64,000 nt of DNA from Flavobacterium sp. YJ01. Its GTDB lineage: Bacteria > Bacteroidota > Bacteroidia > Flavobacteriales > Flavobacteriaceae. The position numbers and the translations under genes were made by a program. Positions 1-8,614 of the stretch are shown here, in pieces. Numbering within the stretch: the stretch's first letter is position 1; the number at the start of each line of letters is the position of its first letter. Under the pieces are notes generated by a model. The model did no database searches. It was not told where the DNA came from and saw nothing but the letters and a program-made list of their open reading frames with translations. The stretch covers positions 1,984,001 to 2,048,000 of the forward strand of contig NZ_CP119757.1 of NCBI RefSeq assembly GCF_029320955.1. Reading direction: 5' to 3'.

Positions 1-1498
1 TTACATTAACATTAATAACAGCATCGGCATTTTTAAGCAATTGCCTGCAATCTGGACTTAAATGTTGTAATTCTATTGTTTTATTTTCCTGATTATATTT
101 TTTAGTCAGATTGTTTAGCGCTTCAATTGCCGACATATCTGAAACTCTACTTTCTTTAAAATCGACAATAATATGATCTGGATCGTTTTTTATGTCGAAT
201 TTTTCAAGAAAAGTTGTCACTGAACCAAAGAATAACGGACCATAAATTTCGTAATGTTTTATTCCGTTTTCATCAATAAAATTTCGGGCACGAATTCTTT
301 TTGCACTTTCCCAAGCAAAAACCAAAGCTGAAATAATTACACCAATTAAAACTGCTAACGCCAGATTATGCAATACAATTGTAATTAAAGCAACTAGGAT
401 TCCAACGAAAATATCATGTTTAGGCATTTTATTAATAATCTTGAAACTTGCCCACTCAAATGTTGTGATTGCAACCATCATCATAACACCAACTAAAGCT
501 GCCATTGGCAATTTCCCAATTATAGGCGCGCCAAAAAGTATAATTGCTAAAATGGTTAAAGCTGCTATTATTCCCGAAAGTCTAGCTCTAGAACCCGCAC
601 CAAGATTTACTAAAGTTTGCGCAATCATCGGGCAGCCTCCCATTCCGTAAAAAAAACCGTTTAGAATATTCGAACTTCCTTGTGCGATGCATTCGCGATT
701 ACTGTTTCCACGAGTTCCGGTAATTTCGTCAACTAAATTCAGCGTGAGCAAACCTTCGGTCAAACCAACAGCTGCGACAATTATAGAATAGGGAAATATA
801 ATTTTTAAAGTTTCAAAAGAAATGGGAATATTTGGAATATGAAAAGGAGGAAATCCGCCTTGTACAGAAGCGATATCTTCAACCGTTTTGGTTTCGATAT
901 TAAAGATAATTACCAAAGCAAAAACAACCATAATAGCAACCAAAGATGCTGGAACCGCTTTTGTGATTTTAGGAAAAACCAAAACAATAGCAACAGTAAG
1001 TGCAACCAAACCAAGCATAATATACAAAGGAATACCTTGAAGCCAAGAAACCTGTCCGTTTACAATGGTTTTAAATTGTTCTAATTGCGACATAAAAATC
1101 ACAACCGCCAATCCGTTTACAAAACCAAACATAACGGGCTGTGGCACTAAACGAATAAATTTTCCGAGTTTAAAAAGTCCGATACAAATTTGCACCACAC
1201 CGCCAAGTGCAACGGCTGCAAAAACATATTCTATTCCGTGAGATTTCATCAGCGCAATAAGAACGATAACGGTTGCTCCCGCTCCGCCCGAAATCATTCC
1301 TGGTCTTCCTCCAAAAATAGCAGTCACCAGACCTGCTATAAAAGCGGCATATAATCCGACTAGTGGCGGAAATCCTGCCAAAATTGCAAATGACAAAGAT
1401 TCTGGAATCATGGTCATGGCAACGGTAAAACCCGCTAAAATTTCATTTTTATAATTAATCTTTTGAGAGAAATCGAAGAGTTGGAATGCTTTTTTCAT
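1..1498 (-). CDS. SulP family anion (sulfate-type) permease, 3' end beyond window
   Basis: Translation from the ATG at 1498 gives about 499 residues that stay open to the left edge, so the C-terminus is missing. The N-terminus carries the SulP-like stretch IPESLSFAILAGFPPLVGLY, followed by many hydrophobic membrane segments. The last ~90 visible residues form a STAS-type cytoplasmic domain (VDFKESRVSDMSAIEAL). SulP proteins are inner-membrane carriers or channels for sulfate, bicarbonate or related anions; the substrate cannot be read from sequence. The TAA in the first three bases of the plus-strand complement is out of frame and is not the stop. No transporter partner is visible next to it. 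Family assignment is firm, substrate unknown. Confidence 0.9.
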   Translation of the reverse strand, partial: MKKAFQLFDFSQKINYKNEILAGFTVAMTMIPESLSFAILAGFPPLVGLYAAFIAGLVTAIFGGRPGMISGGAGATVIVLIALMKSHGIEYVFAAVALGGVVQICIGLFKLGKFIRLVPQPVMFGFVNGLAVVIFMSQLEQFKTIVNGQVSWLQGIPLYIMLGLVALTVAIVLVFPKITKAVPASLVAIMVVFALVIIFNIETKTVEDIASVQGGFPPFHIPNIPISFETLKIIFPYSIIVAAVGLTEGLLTLNLVDEITGTRGNSNRECIAQGSSNILNGFFYGMGGCPMIAQTLVNLGAGSRARLSGIIAALTILAIILFGAPIIGKLPMAALVGVMMMVAITTFEWASFKIINKMPKHDIFVGILVALITIVLHNLALAVLIGVIISALVFAWESAKRIRARNFIDENGIKHYEIYGPLFFGSVTTFLEKFDIKNDPDHIIVDFKESRVSDMSAIEALNNLTKKYNQENKTIELQHLSPDCRQLLKNADAVINVNV

Positions 1499-1716
1499 AA
1501 GGCACAAAATTAGAAAAATTATATGCAAAAAAAGGACAAACCTTTCTGTAATAAAAAAGTATCATTCGCAATAGAAGAAGAAAAAACAGTGGTAATTATC
1601 CCAACTGTTTTAAAACAAAAAGAAAAATCGAAAGAATAATATCTGTCATTTTATAAATTTAATTCTACAACAATAAATTTACCGCAAAATACTTACAAAT
1701 AAATCAAATGTCGTAG

Positions 1717-1736
1717 CGTATTTACACCTGTTTTTT
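1717..1736 (-). repeat. dispersed repeat, copy 1
   Basis: On the minus strand this reads AAAAAACAGGTGTAAATACG and matches 19 of 20 bases of the plus-strand copy at 6885-6904. Looser similarity continues for about 30 more bases, including ATTTTG followed by GCGGTAAA or GCGTAAA. The two copies are in opposite orientation in two intergenic regions. Function unknown. Confidence 0.55.
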
Positions 1737-1754
1737 ATTTTATTGAGCTATTTA

Positions 1755-2027
1755 TTAATCTATTTTTTCGCAAGTATAACCTAAACAATGCACATAATCC
1801 ATAATGTTTTCACATTGTAAATCAATACCTTCTACTCGGAGTATTTTATCGCAATCTTCTAAATCAAAATTAATTTTATAGTCAGGAAATTGAGATTGTA
1901 TAACTGCAATTACATAATTTTTATCAGATTCTTTCTGAACATTTGTTTTAAAAATCTCCACAACCATATCTGCCTCTTTTAATTCTTTAAACTGGTACAT
2001 ATCACTTTGATTAAAAAGATTATACAA
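1755..2027 (-). CDS. small conserved-looking hypothetical protein
   Basis: A 90-residue acidic protein without signal peptide or membrane segment. The core (VVEIFKTNV near residue 22, then FPDYKINFDLEDCDKILRVEG) looks like a compact alpha/beta fold reminiscent of heavy-metal-associated (HMA) domains but has no CxxC, so no metal function is claimed. An internal Met at residue 21 (position 1967) may be the real start, because similar small Bacteroidota proteins begin with MVE-like residues. It stands alone, 256 bases from the SulP gene and divergent from the kinase gene. Probably real; function unknown. Confidence 0.6.
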   Translation of the reverse strand: MYNLFNQSDMYQFKELKEADMVVEIFKTNVQKESDKNYVIAVIQSQFPDYKINFDLEDCDKILRVEGIDLQCENIMDYVHCLGYTCEKID

Positions 2028-2243
2028 TATTTTTAGGGTTAAAAATTTTTACATATTTTCTTTTTGATCATAAATTCTGCTTTGATTTGAAAAGTTAAAA
2101 TTAAGTAAAAACTTTCAATAAAGCATTTTAAATTTAAGTAAATTCTTCTTTTTTAGAAATGTCAAAAATCTGAATTGCACTTATAAATTTATCATCAAAA
2201 CTCAATTCAAAAATATATCACAAACCGTTATTACAACAGCAAT

Positions 2244-2288
2244 TTTATACCAATGGCGTATGATTTATACGAACGGCGTTGGTATAAA
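2244..2288. repeat. inverted repeat upstream of the histidine kinase gene
   Basis: Ten-base perfect arms TTTATACCAA (2244-2253) and TTGGTATAAA (2279-2288) flank a 25-base spacer that itself contains two GGCGT words. It lies about 50 bases before the kinase start and could be an operator. The same arm word occurs once more at 6238-6247. Confidence 0.5.
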
Positions 2289-2326
2289 TTATTCTTTACA
2301 AATGGTTAAAAACTATACGATTATAT

Positions 2327-2334
2327 TATTTTTG
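2327..2334 (+). promoter_or_regulatory. candidate -7 promoter element (TAnnTTTG) of the two-component operon
   Basis: TATTTTTG matches the Bacteroidota -7 consensus TAnnTTTG. It ends only five bases before the ATG at 2340, so the transcript would have almost no leader. No good -33 TTG was found at standard spacing. Confidence 0.35.
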
Positions 2335-2339
2335 CCGTC

Positions 2340-3338
2340 ATGAAAATTCTCAAAATTTACCAAAATTTCTTTCTCAGAAATCTCATCGTACACACCTTTA
2401 TACTATTGGTGATTTTTGCCTGTGTTTATGACGAACTTCGTCTGGCTGGTCATGACTTTTGTTATATGGTCAGTAAAATTGCAATAGGATATTTTCCATG
2501 TATTCTTTGGATTACTGTTTTTAATCTATTTGTAATTAAAAAGTTATTATTCAAAAGAAAGGTAAAAGTTTTTTTTCTGCTGTTTTTAACTTACTGGACA
2601 TCTTTCTATTTTTTTATCAATTGGTTTTTTCCTTTGGTTGGTTTCGGAAATTTCAAAACATTGCAGATTTTATCGCTTCTTATCAACGGAATGTTTTTCT
2701 ATTTTATTCATGTCGTGATTACGAAAAAAATCATGGATGCCGATAAAGATATTATGAATTTCAAATCGGAACTTTCGTTTTTAAAACAGCAATTAAATCC
2801 ACATTTTTTGCTGAATGCGATGAATAATCTTTATGGAGAAGCATTAGCAGAACCGGATAAGGTTCCCGATCGAATTCTTAATCTTTCAGACATGCTGCGT
2901 TATCAGATTGAGGCTTCGAAAAAAGATTATGTTTTATTGGAAGAAGAAATTGCTTTCATTAAAAAATATATCGAATATTACACCTTTAGAAACGAAAGAC
3001 TTATTGTAAGCCAAGATATCGAAGGATTACATGATGAAATCGAAATTCCACCATTGTTCTTTTTACCTTTAGTTGAAAATGCTGTAAAATTTTCTGCTGA
3101 AACTGCTGAACCTTTCATCAATTTAGATTTAAAAGTAAAATGTCGAAGTGTAATTTTTACTTTGAAAAACAATTGTTTGGATTCGGAATCACGTCTTTCG
3201 AGTACCGGAATTGGAATTGAAAACCTAAAAGGACGTTTAGAAGTTTATGGCTTAAAACACGACTTGAGTTGTAAAAAAGAGAAAAATATGTTTACCGTAA
3301 AATTATCCATATGGCACTTACCTACCGCTGTCTTATAA
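2340..3338 (+). CDS. LytS/YehU-type sensor histidine kinase
   Basis: Membrane sensor kinase of the His_kinase (PF06580) family, 332 residues. Four hydrophobic segments fill residues ~10-125, with almost no extracytoplasmic domain. The phosphoacceptor is H155 in LNPHFLLNAMNN, followed by the N-box (LPLVENAVKFS) and a short G-box (GIGIENLKGRL), typical of LytS-like kinases. The next gene starts inside its 3' end (28-base overlap), so kinase and regulator are translationally coupled. Signal and target are unknown; in Bacteroidota such pairs regulate varied envelope or metabolic genes. Confidence 0.9.
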   Translation: MKILKIYQNFFLRNLIVHTFILLVIFACVYDELRLAGHDFCYMVSKIAIGYFPCILWITVFNLFVIKKLLFKRKVKVFFLLFLTYWTSFYFFINWFFPLVGFGNFKTLQILSLLINGMFFYFIHVVITKKIMDADKDIMNFKSELSFLKQQLNPHFLLNAMNNLYGEALAEPDKVPDRILNLSDMLRYQIEASKKDYVLLEEEIAFIKKYIEYYTFRNERLIVSQDIEGLHDEIEIPPLFFLPLVENAVKFSAETAEPFINLDLKVKCRSVIFTLKNNCLDSESRLSSTGIGIENLKGRLEVYGLKHDLSCKKEKNMFTVKLSIWHLPTAVL

Positions 3339-4024
3339 TTGATGACGAATCGCCGGCGCACAAAGCCTTGATTTCGCACATCTCAAAGTTTGACGAACTG
3401 GAACATTCCGGAAGTGCTTTTAATGGAATGGAAGCTATTAAACTGCTAAACGAAAACCAATACGATATTATTTTTCTCGACATTAATATGCCTGTAATTT
3501 CGGGCGTAGAATTAATGGAATTACAGCCTAATCGTCCGCTTACAATTGTAACAACAGCGTACTCAGATTTTGCACTTTCTGCTTATCAAAACGATGCTAT
3601 AGATTATCTCCTAAAACCTATTTCTCCCGATAAATTTGCCAAAGCAATAGAAAAAGCCAAAACCTTTCATTCTGGAAATAATCTTAAAAAGGAAGACAAC
3701 AGCAACGAAAAAGTGCTTTCATATCGTTCGAATGGACAAACAATAGAAACACCGTTGACTGATATTTTATATATAGAAAGTCTTGGCAATTATATGAAAT
3801 TATACAGCCGAAAATTGAAATCTCCAATTATTATTTACGGTTCGCTTGCTAGCATTTCTACCGAAATAGACTGTTCGCATTTTGTTCAGGTTCATCGTTC
3901 GTTTATTGTAAATACGAAGGAAATAACTTCAGTAATCAACAAAACCTTAACAATGAGCAATGGAGAAATTGTTCCTGTTGGGAGAAAATATCAGATTTTG
4001 TTGGATGGTTTTCCAATTAAGTAA
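3311..4024 (+). CDS. LytTR-family response regulator
   Basis: Cognate regulator of the overlapping kinase, 237 residues. The receiver domain (residues ~1-125) has the acidic pair D11/D12, phosphoacceptor D57 in FLDINMP, and the conserved lysine in YLLKPIS. The C-terminal half (~135-237) is a LytTR DNA-binding domain (FVQVHRSFIVNTKEI is diagnostic). LytTR regulators bind paired direct repeats; none could be assigned with confidence upstream of 2340. A hairpin terminator follows at 4047. Confidence 0.93.
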   Translation: MALTYRCLIIDDESPAHKALISHISKFDELEHSGSAFNGMEAIKLLNENQYDIIFLDINMPVISGVELMELQPNRPLTIVTTAYSDFALSAYQNDAIDYLLKPISPDKFAKAIEKAKTFHSGNNLKKEDNSNEKVLSYRSNGQTIETPLTDILYIESLGNYMKLYSRKLKSPIIIYGSLASISTEIDCSHFVQVHRSFIVNTKEITSVINKTLTMSNGEIVPVGRKYQILLDGFPIK

Positions 4025-4046
4025 TTTGATAATTAGATAATTTTTG

Positions 4047-4073
4047 AAAAGCTCAACCAAAAGTTGAGCTTTT
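4047..4073 (+). terminator. intrinsic terminator after the two-component operon
   Basis: Perfect 11-base stem AAAAGCTCAAC / GTTGAGCTTTT with a short A-rich loop, 23 bases after the regulator stop. Confidence 0.75.
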
Positions 4074-4246
4074 GTGTTTTTATTGATTTTGTAAAATCCC
4101 GTAAAACTACTTAATATAATGTAGTTTTTTATCAATATAATTGCCTGTAAATAAATTTATTAAGATTATGAATTTCCGTAAAACTTGAAGCACTAAAATT
4201 GTAATCTTTGATTTTATTTAGCAAATAACAAATTTTAATTATAATT

Positions 4247-6022
4247 ATGGCAAAAACAGTTAATGCAAAACTTTATAAAATTCAAGATTCAATTACTCAA
4301 GAAAGAAATGATAACGAAAAATTAATTGAAGATATCGTTCATACTTATAATTTAAAAACTGGAAACAAATTTTCAGAAATTGAACTTTCCGAAACTTCTA
4401 ATATAGATACATGGTTTGCAAAATTATACATTTTTACAACTGAAGCAAAACCACCTCACTGGCAGGATTTTTTATCTGATATTGTACAAAATGAACAAGA
4501 TTTAGAAAAGATTAAAATCCAATACTCTTCATTCGTTCTTTTTGTTTACAGTGATAATTCTATTTTTGTTATTTCTAAAGGATATTACGGACATTTTCTT
4601 CTAGAAGAATACATTGATACTTTCTTTGGATTGGAAGTATTATCTCGATTGGTAAACAAAAGCTCAACTGAAATTAAACAAATTGAAGAAAGAGGTTTGT
4701 TTGGAACTGAAATTGGCTCTCAACGTTATTTTAGAGAAAATTACAATCTTGCTTTTGAAGATGATTTTGGCAAGATATATAAAACAATGCTCGCCTCTAT
4801 AGAAGAAGATGATTTTGAAAAATTAGGTATTATACAAAAACGAACTTCTACAAAAAAATTATCAATTACAGGAAGTTCATCTCTTGAAGTTTCTTCAAAT
4901 TTCAATTATGAAGAATTAGTTGAGAGAATAATAAAAATTAAAGAAGTACTTGAAACTGATGGCGTCGAATTTAATCAGTTTTACAGATTACCCACATCTG
5001 AATTAAGCCCAATAAAAGATAGTTTAAATGAAAATTTATTAAGCTATGCATACAATTGCTATATCAATAATGAAACCATTGATTTCTACAGCCCAAATGT
5101 CTTTGAGTATTTACGATCAACTGAGGTAAGATTTTATAATAAGGATGGAATTTTCAAGGATATTCAATTCTGCTCTTCTTTTGGATATATAAATATCATG
5201 AATGAACTTGTAGAGAAGGAATTAATAAATGTTGCAACCGAAGATACTTTTGTAGAATCTTTACGAAATACTTTTGGTCATTACAGGGCAAATGAAAATG
5301 AAGATTTTAGCGTTGGTGTAAGCCTTGACCAATGGTTTTGTGGTGAAGTAGAATATAACGATAAAAAATATTTTAAGTTAGATAGCTCATGGTATTTTTA
5401 CAGGCATAGTTTAGACGAGCATTTAAACTCCTTCCTCTTAAATTTTGATTTTGAAAATAGCACTACTATTAACAAGCTTGAATCTTGGACTCAAGAATCA
5501 GAGGGATTGTATAATGAAAGTTATAAAAATCGTCAAGATTTCATAGTTGGTGATCGAGCATATTTGAATCTTATTGAAATGGCCGACATTATCAAAGTTA
5601 CTGATGCTAAAATCTACTTGTATCATGTTAAAAAAGGACTAGGCCAAGACACAAGAGCATTAATCAGTCAAATTAACAATGCTGCTCGCTATTTAACCTA
5701 CTTTAAAGATGAAGAGAATAATGCAGGATTAAAATCTTATTACAAAAGTATATGTGATAAACATTATAATGGAAATTCTTTAACTTTGAATATTAATGGT
5801 CAGCTAAATGACATTTCGGAAGATGAATTTATTCAAATATTCAAATCAGGTAAAAAATTTGCTTTCGTTTTTGTTTATTGCTCTGATAGTCCTTTATTAA
5901 TAAAAGAAGAAATTATTAATACTAAATCTAGGATTGCTAAACTTTCTTTAGTTTACATTATTAGAGATATGAAAAGAACAGATTTTGAATTACTGTTTGA
6001 ACGCATAAAAACGACGACTTAG
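4247..6022 (+). CDS. TIGR04141/DUF6119-like sporadically distributed protein (candidate nuclease-fold)
   Basis: A 591-residue soluble protein with no signal peptide or membrane helix. General architecture and phrases recall the TIGR04141 (DUF6119) family: an N-terminal part with GYYGHFLLEEYIDTFFGLEVL and RYFRENYNL, then a C-terminal block in which E444 and D447 precede YLYHVKKG (H460-V-K462) and a QINNAARYL segment. In the family, as I recall it, the block reads like D..IHVK followed by an SHLF-QG-type motif. The spacing resembles a PD-(D/E)xK nuclease core, but the pre-lysine acid is replaced and activity is unproven. It is a single gene in an AT-rich island, with a 222-base gap upstream and a 349-base gap downstream. 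Family name is moderately sure; a defence role is inference. Confidence 0.65.
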   Translation: MAKTVNAKLYKIQDSITQERNDNEKLIEDIVHTYNLKTGNKFSEIELSETSNIDTWFAKLYIFTTEAKPPHWQDFLSDIVQNEQDLEKIKIQYSSFVLFVYSDNSIFVISKGYYGHFLLEEYIDTFFGLEVLSRLVNKSSTEIKQIEERGLFGTEIGSQRYFRENYNLAFEDDFGKIYKTMLASIEEDDFEKLGIIQKRTSTKKLSITGSSSLEVSSNFNYEELVERIIKIKEVLETDGVEFNQFYRLPTSELSPIKDSLNENLLSYAYNCYINNETIDFYSPNVFEYLRSTEVRFYNKDGIFKDIQFCSSFGYINIMNELVEKELINVATEDTFVESLRNTFGHYRANENEDFSVGVSLDQWFCGEVEYNDKKYFKLDSSWYFYRHSLDEHLNSFLLNFDFENSTTINKLESWTQESEGLYNESYKNRQDFIVGDRAYLNLIEMADIIKVTDAKIYLYHVKKGLGQDTRALISQINNAARYLTYFKDEENNAGLKSYYKSICDKHYNGNSLTLNINGQLNDISEDEFIQIFKSGKKFAFVFVYCSDSPLLIKEEIINTKSRIAKLSLVYIIRDMKRTDFELLFERIKTTT

Positions 6023-6249
6023 TGTTTCGCTTTAACAAAACTAAAAAATTTTTGTTCAATCCACATTAAACAAAAATCTCACTTATAATTTTAAAATTAA
6101 ATAAAGAATTATTTTTCCTACAATATTAAATTAAAAAAATAAAATCTTTTTGTACTAAATCTAATACAATATCAAAACCCTGTATTCCCAGTAATTACAA
6201 GGTATTTCAAATTTACGAAAACGTTATATGTTTTTAATTTATACCAAAT

Positions 6250-6307
6250 AAAAATATACTTATATGAAATTTTGTGAATTATTTTCTTAAAAAATATACT
6301 TATACGA
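6250..6307 (+). repeat. two 18-base direct repeats exactly 40 bases apart
   Basis: AAAAATATACTTATATGA at 6250-6267 and the same with one change (T to C) at 6290-6307. The 40-base period is about four helical turns, and the pair ends 65 bases before the next gene, so an operator is plausible. The rest of the 349-base gap 6023-6371 is very AT-rich with nothing else recognised. Confidence 0.5.
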
Positions 6308-6371
6308 GTAATTTTTCTTACTTATTTATTTAAATTCGCGCGACACAACTACTAAGATTATTTTATAACCA

Positions 6372-6836
6372 ATGCGAATTTTTAATTTTTTTAGAAAATC
6401 AGATATAGAATGTCCGAGATGTCTTGGAAAAGGATTTGTTGACTGGGAAGATATCATTCGATTAAACCGACAATTAAAATGGGTTCCTGCTCCATGCGCC
6501 TATTGCGACGCCGTGGGAAGAGTACAAAAAGAAATGCTTTCTAAAGTTGCCGTAGACTGCATGTATCTAACAATAGATTTACCAGAATCTGTAATCGACA
6601 AAATAAAAGAAGGCGATCAGGAAACAATTGAAAAAGGTAAACAACGCGAACTTTTTGTTGATTCTCTAATACAATATGCAGAGCATCATTATCTGACTCA
6701 AAATATGGATGCCGAAAGTATTGCCACTTTATACCTAAATACTGAAGCTGAAAAAGCCAATTTTTCGGTAACAAAAGAAGAATTAATAAAATACATTCAA
6801 GGAGTTATCAATCTCAAAAAGTCGACTTTAAACTAA
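6372..6836 (+). CDS. four-cysteine (zinc-ribbon-like) hypothetical protein
   Basis: 154 residues, cytoplasmic. The N-terminus holds two CxxC pairs, C14-x2-C17-LGKG and C42-x2-C45, spaced like a DnaJ-type or rubredoxin-like zinc ribbon; the CxxCxGxG form recalls DnaJ zinc repeats but only one repeat is present. The remainder (residues ~55-150) is charged and helical with no recognised domain. Downstream there is only repeat-rich DNA. Zinc binding is inferred from the cysteines; role unknown. Confidence 0.7.
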   Translation: MRIFNFFRKSDIECPRCLGKGFVDWEDIIRLNRQLKWVPAPCAYCDAVGRVQKEMLSKVAVDCMYLTIDLPESVIDKIKEGDQETIEKGKQRELFVDSLIQYAEHHYLTQNMDAESIATLYLNTEAEKANFSVTKEELIKYIQGVINLKKSTLN

Positions 6837-6884
6837 ACAAAGCCTTTGCAACTTTATCACTTTGCACCTCTGCACCTTAAAAAC

Positions 6885-6904
6885 AAAAAACAGGTATAAA
6901 TACG
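6885..6904 (+). repeat. dispersed repeat, copy 2
   Basis: AAAAAACAGGTATAAATACG, 19/20 identical to the inverted copy at 1717-1736, continuing with weaker similarity to about 6945. It lies in the 454-base gap 6837-7290, which also holds the hairpin at 7016 and the long palindrome at 7101. Confidence 0.55.
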
Positions 6905-7015
6905 TATAGCCATGATTTTATTTTGGCGTAAACTTGCTGTGAATAATTTTTAGTTTAGAATAAGGTTTTCTCCTAGAAGGCTTTTAAATTTTTTGTCACT
7001 TTTTTTGGAACACAG

Positions 7016-7064
7016 AAAGTGGAATTTCAAATCGCTGGTACCGATATGAAATTTCACTTTTTTT
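7016..7064 (+). terminator. hairpin with T-run, possible terminator
   Basis: Arms 7016-7029 and 7047-7060 (AAAGTGGAATTTCA against TGAAATTTCACTTT, one mismatch), followed by a T-run. It is about 180 bases after the four-cysteine gene, so it may belong to a repeat rather than to that gene. Confidence 0.45.
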
Positions 7065-7100
7065 TGTGCTTACTCAAAAGGCAAAAAATACTCATCTTAC

Positions 7101-7204
7101 TTTGTCATCCTGAGGAACGAAGGATCGCACGCGGAAAGCAACAAAGATTGGCGATTCTCTTCACGGAGCTACTTATGTGATCCTTCGTTCCTCAGGATGA
7201 CAAA
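7101..7204. repeat. 104-base palindromic repeat with 26-base perfect arms
   Basis: Left arm 7101-7126 (begins TTTGTCATCCTGAGGAACGA) and right arm 7179-7204 are exact reverse complements around a 52-base loop. This resembles the widespread intergenic palindromes of the TGTCATCCTGAG type. No gene is inside. Confidence 0.8.
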
Positions 7205-7290
7205 CTGGATTCCTCTGCACCTTTGCACTTAAGAAAAAAGCAGTATTTTTGCGCTCAATAAACGCCACGAAATTAAAGCCCAAAATCGAC

Positions 7291-8521
7291 ATGAAGCGAG
7301 AACATTATATTCCGTTTAACAAAGAATTTTTACTCGAACAGCAAATTGCCGCTTTCGCTGAAGATGCTAAAAAAATCAGAAGATTTTAAAAAACTTTTCG
7401 ATATTGTCGAGCATTACTATCATTATGAATCTTTTAATCTCAATCGAAATATAAAACAGAATTATGCGCTTTACGATCCAGATTTAAGCGAAAAAGAACG
7501 CGAACAGTTTATCAATAAAAGTGATTTTCCTGTTTTTAAAGAAACGCTTTTGAAGGTTTTAGAACGTGGAAATTATTACAGAATTGATCAGAATGCTTTG
7601 GACAAAGCTTTTAAAGAATCTGATTTGATTGGCTTAAATCTTTCTATCGATTTTAATGCTTTTAAAGATTATGAACTTTACGCAAGAGGCCATCACAAAA
7701 CAAAGGAAAAAATTAAAAAATATTTCTTCTGGAAAAAAGAGGTCGAAATTGAATATTACGATCGTGTCTTAATTTATTTAAATTACAGCGACGCAGATTA
7801 TCTTAAAAGCAAAAAAGTCAAATTAGGAAAAATGCCAATTGATCCAGGTTCTATTGGATTGAAAATTTTCAAACGGGTTCCTAAAAACGATCTTGAAACC
7901 ATTTTTCCGAATGCAATTCCTAAAATGTCTTTAAAAGACAAAATGCTTCTTTGGATTCCAGCAGTTTTTGGTGGAATTTCGTTATTAAGCGCCAAAGTAA
8001 TTCCAGCTCTTATTAATATGTACGACGCGTATCAAACTGGAGAAACTATCGATTTACTTAACAGCAAAACTTCCTTAAATCAAGGTTTAATCGCTTTGGG
8101 AATCTTGGCTGTTTATTGCTTTCGTCAATACAATAATTTCATAAATAAGAAAATCAGGTATTCTAAAACTCTCTCTGACAGTTTGTATTTTAAAAATGTC
8201 GGGAATAACAGCGGAGCTTTCTACTCGCTTTTAAATTCGTCTGAAGAAGAAGCTTTAAAAGAAACTATTCTAGCTTATACTTTTTTACACGAAAGTGAAA
8301 AACCATTAACGGCTGAGGATCTTGACAATAAAATCGAATCTTGGTTTAAAACAAAACTAAATACCGATTTCGATTTTGACGTAAATGATGCTTTATTAAA
8401 ATTAAAAAGTATTGGACTTGGTTTAGAAAATAACGGAAAATGGTCTGTTTTGTCTTTAAACGAAGCTCTTGTTACAATTGACGAATTGTGGGATAATGTT
8501 TTTCAATATAATCAGAAATAG
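7291..8521 (+). CDS. DUF3754 family membrane protein, frameshifted near the N-terminus
   Basis: Two reading frames make one protein. ATG at 7291 opens MKREHYIPFNKEFLLEQQIA and runs to a stop at 7387. The +1 frame continues as SEDFKKLFDIVEHYYHYE to 8521 (about 410 residues in all). The frames join at a run of seven A's (7369-7375); six would restore a single frame. Two hydrophobic helices lie in the middle (around MLLWIPAVFGGISLL and GLIALGILAVYCF), and the C-terminal region is soluble. I recognise it as DUF3754 (TMEM143-like), function unknown. The lesion may be a real mutation, a sequencing error, or a site where transcript slippage restores the frame. A start within 7346-7376 would give a truncated but open protein. 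Confidence 0.75.
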
Positions 8522-8614
8522 TTTTTTGCCAGTTAGTTTTTCGTTTATGGTTCTCCGATTAACGTAAAAGAAATTTCATTAGATTTACTGCAACCTAACT
8601 ATAAAACCACAAAA

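Noticed and set aside
441..1084. Open frames of 69 and 81 residues on the plus strand
   Set aside because: They lie antisense inside the SulP transporter gene, whose minus-strand reading is clearly a protein family.
2224..2232. LytTR-type box ACCGTTATT before the two-component genes
   Set aside because: Only one imperfect copy was seen; LytTR operators are paired direct repeats.
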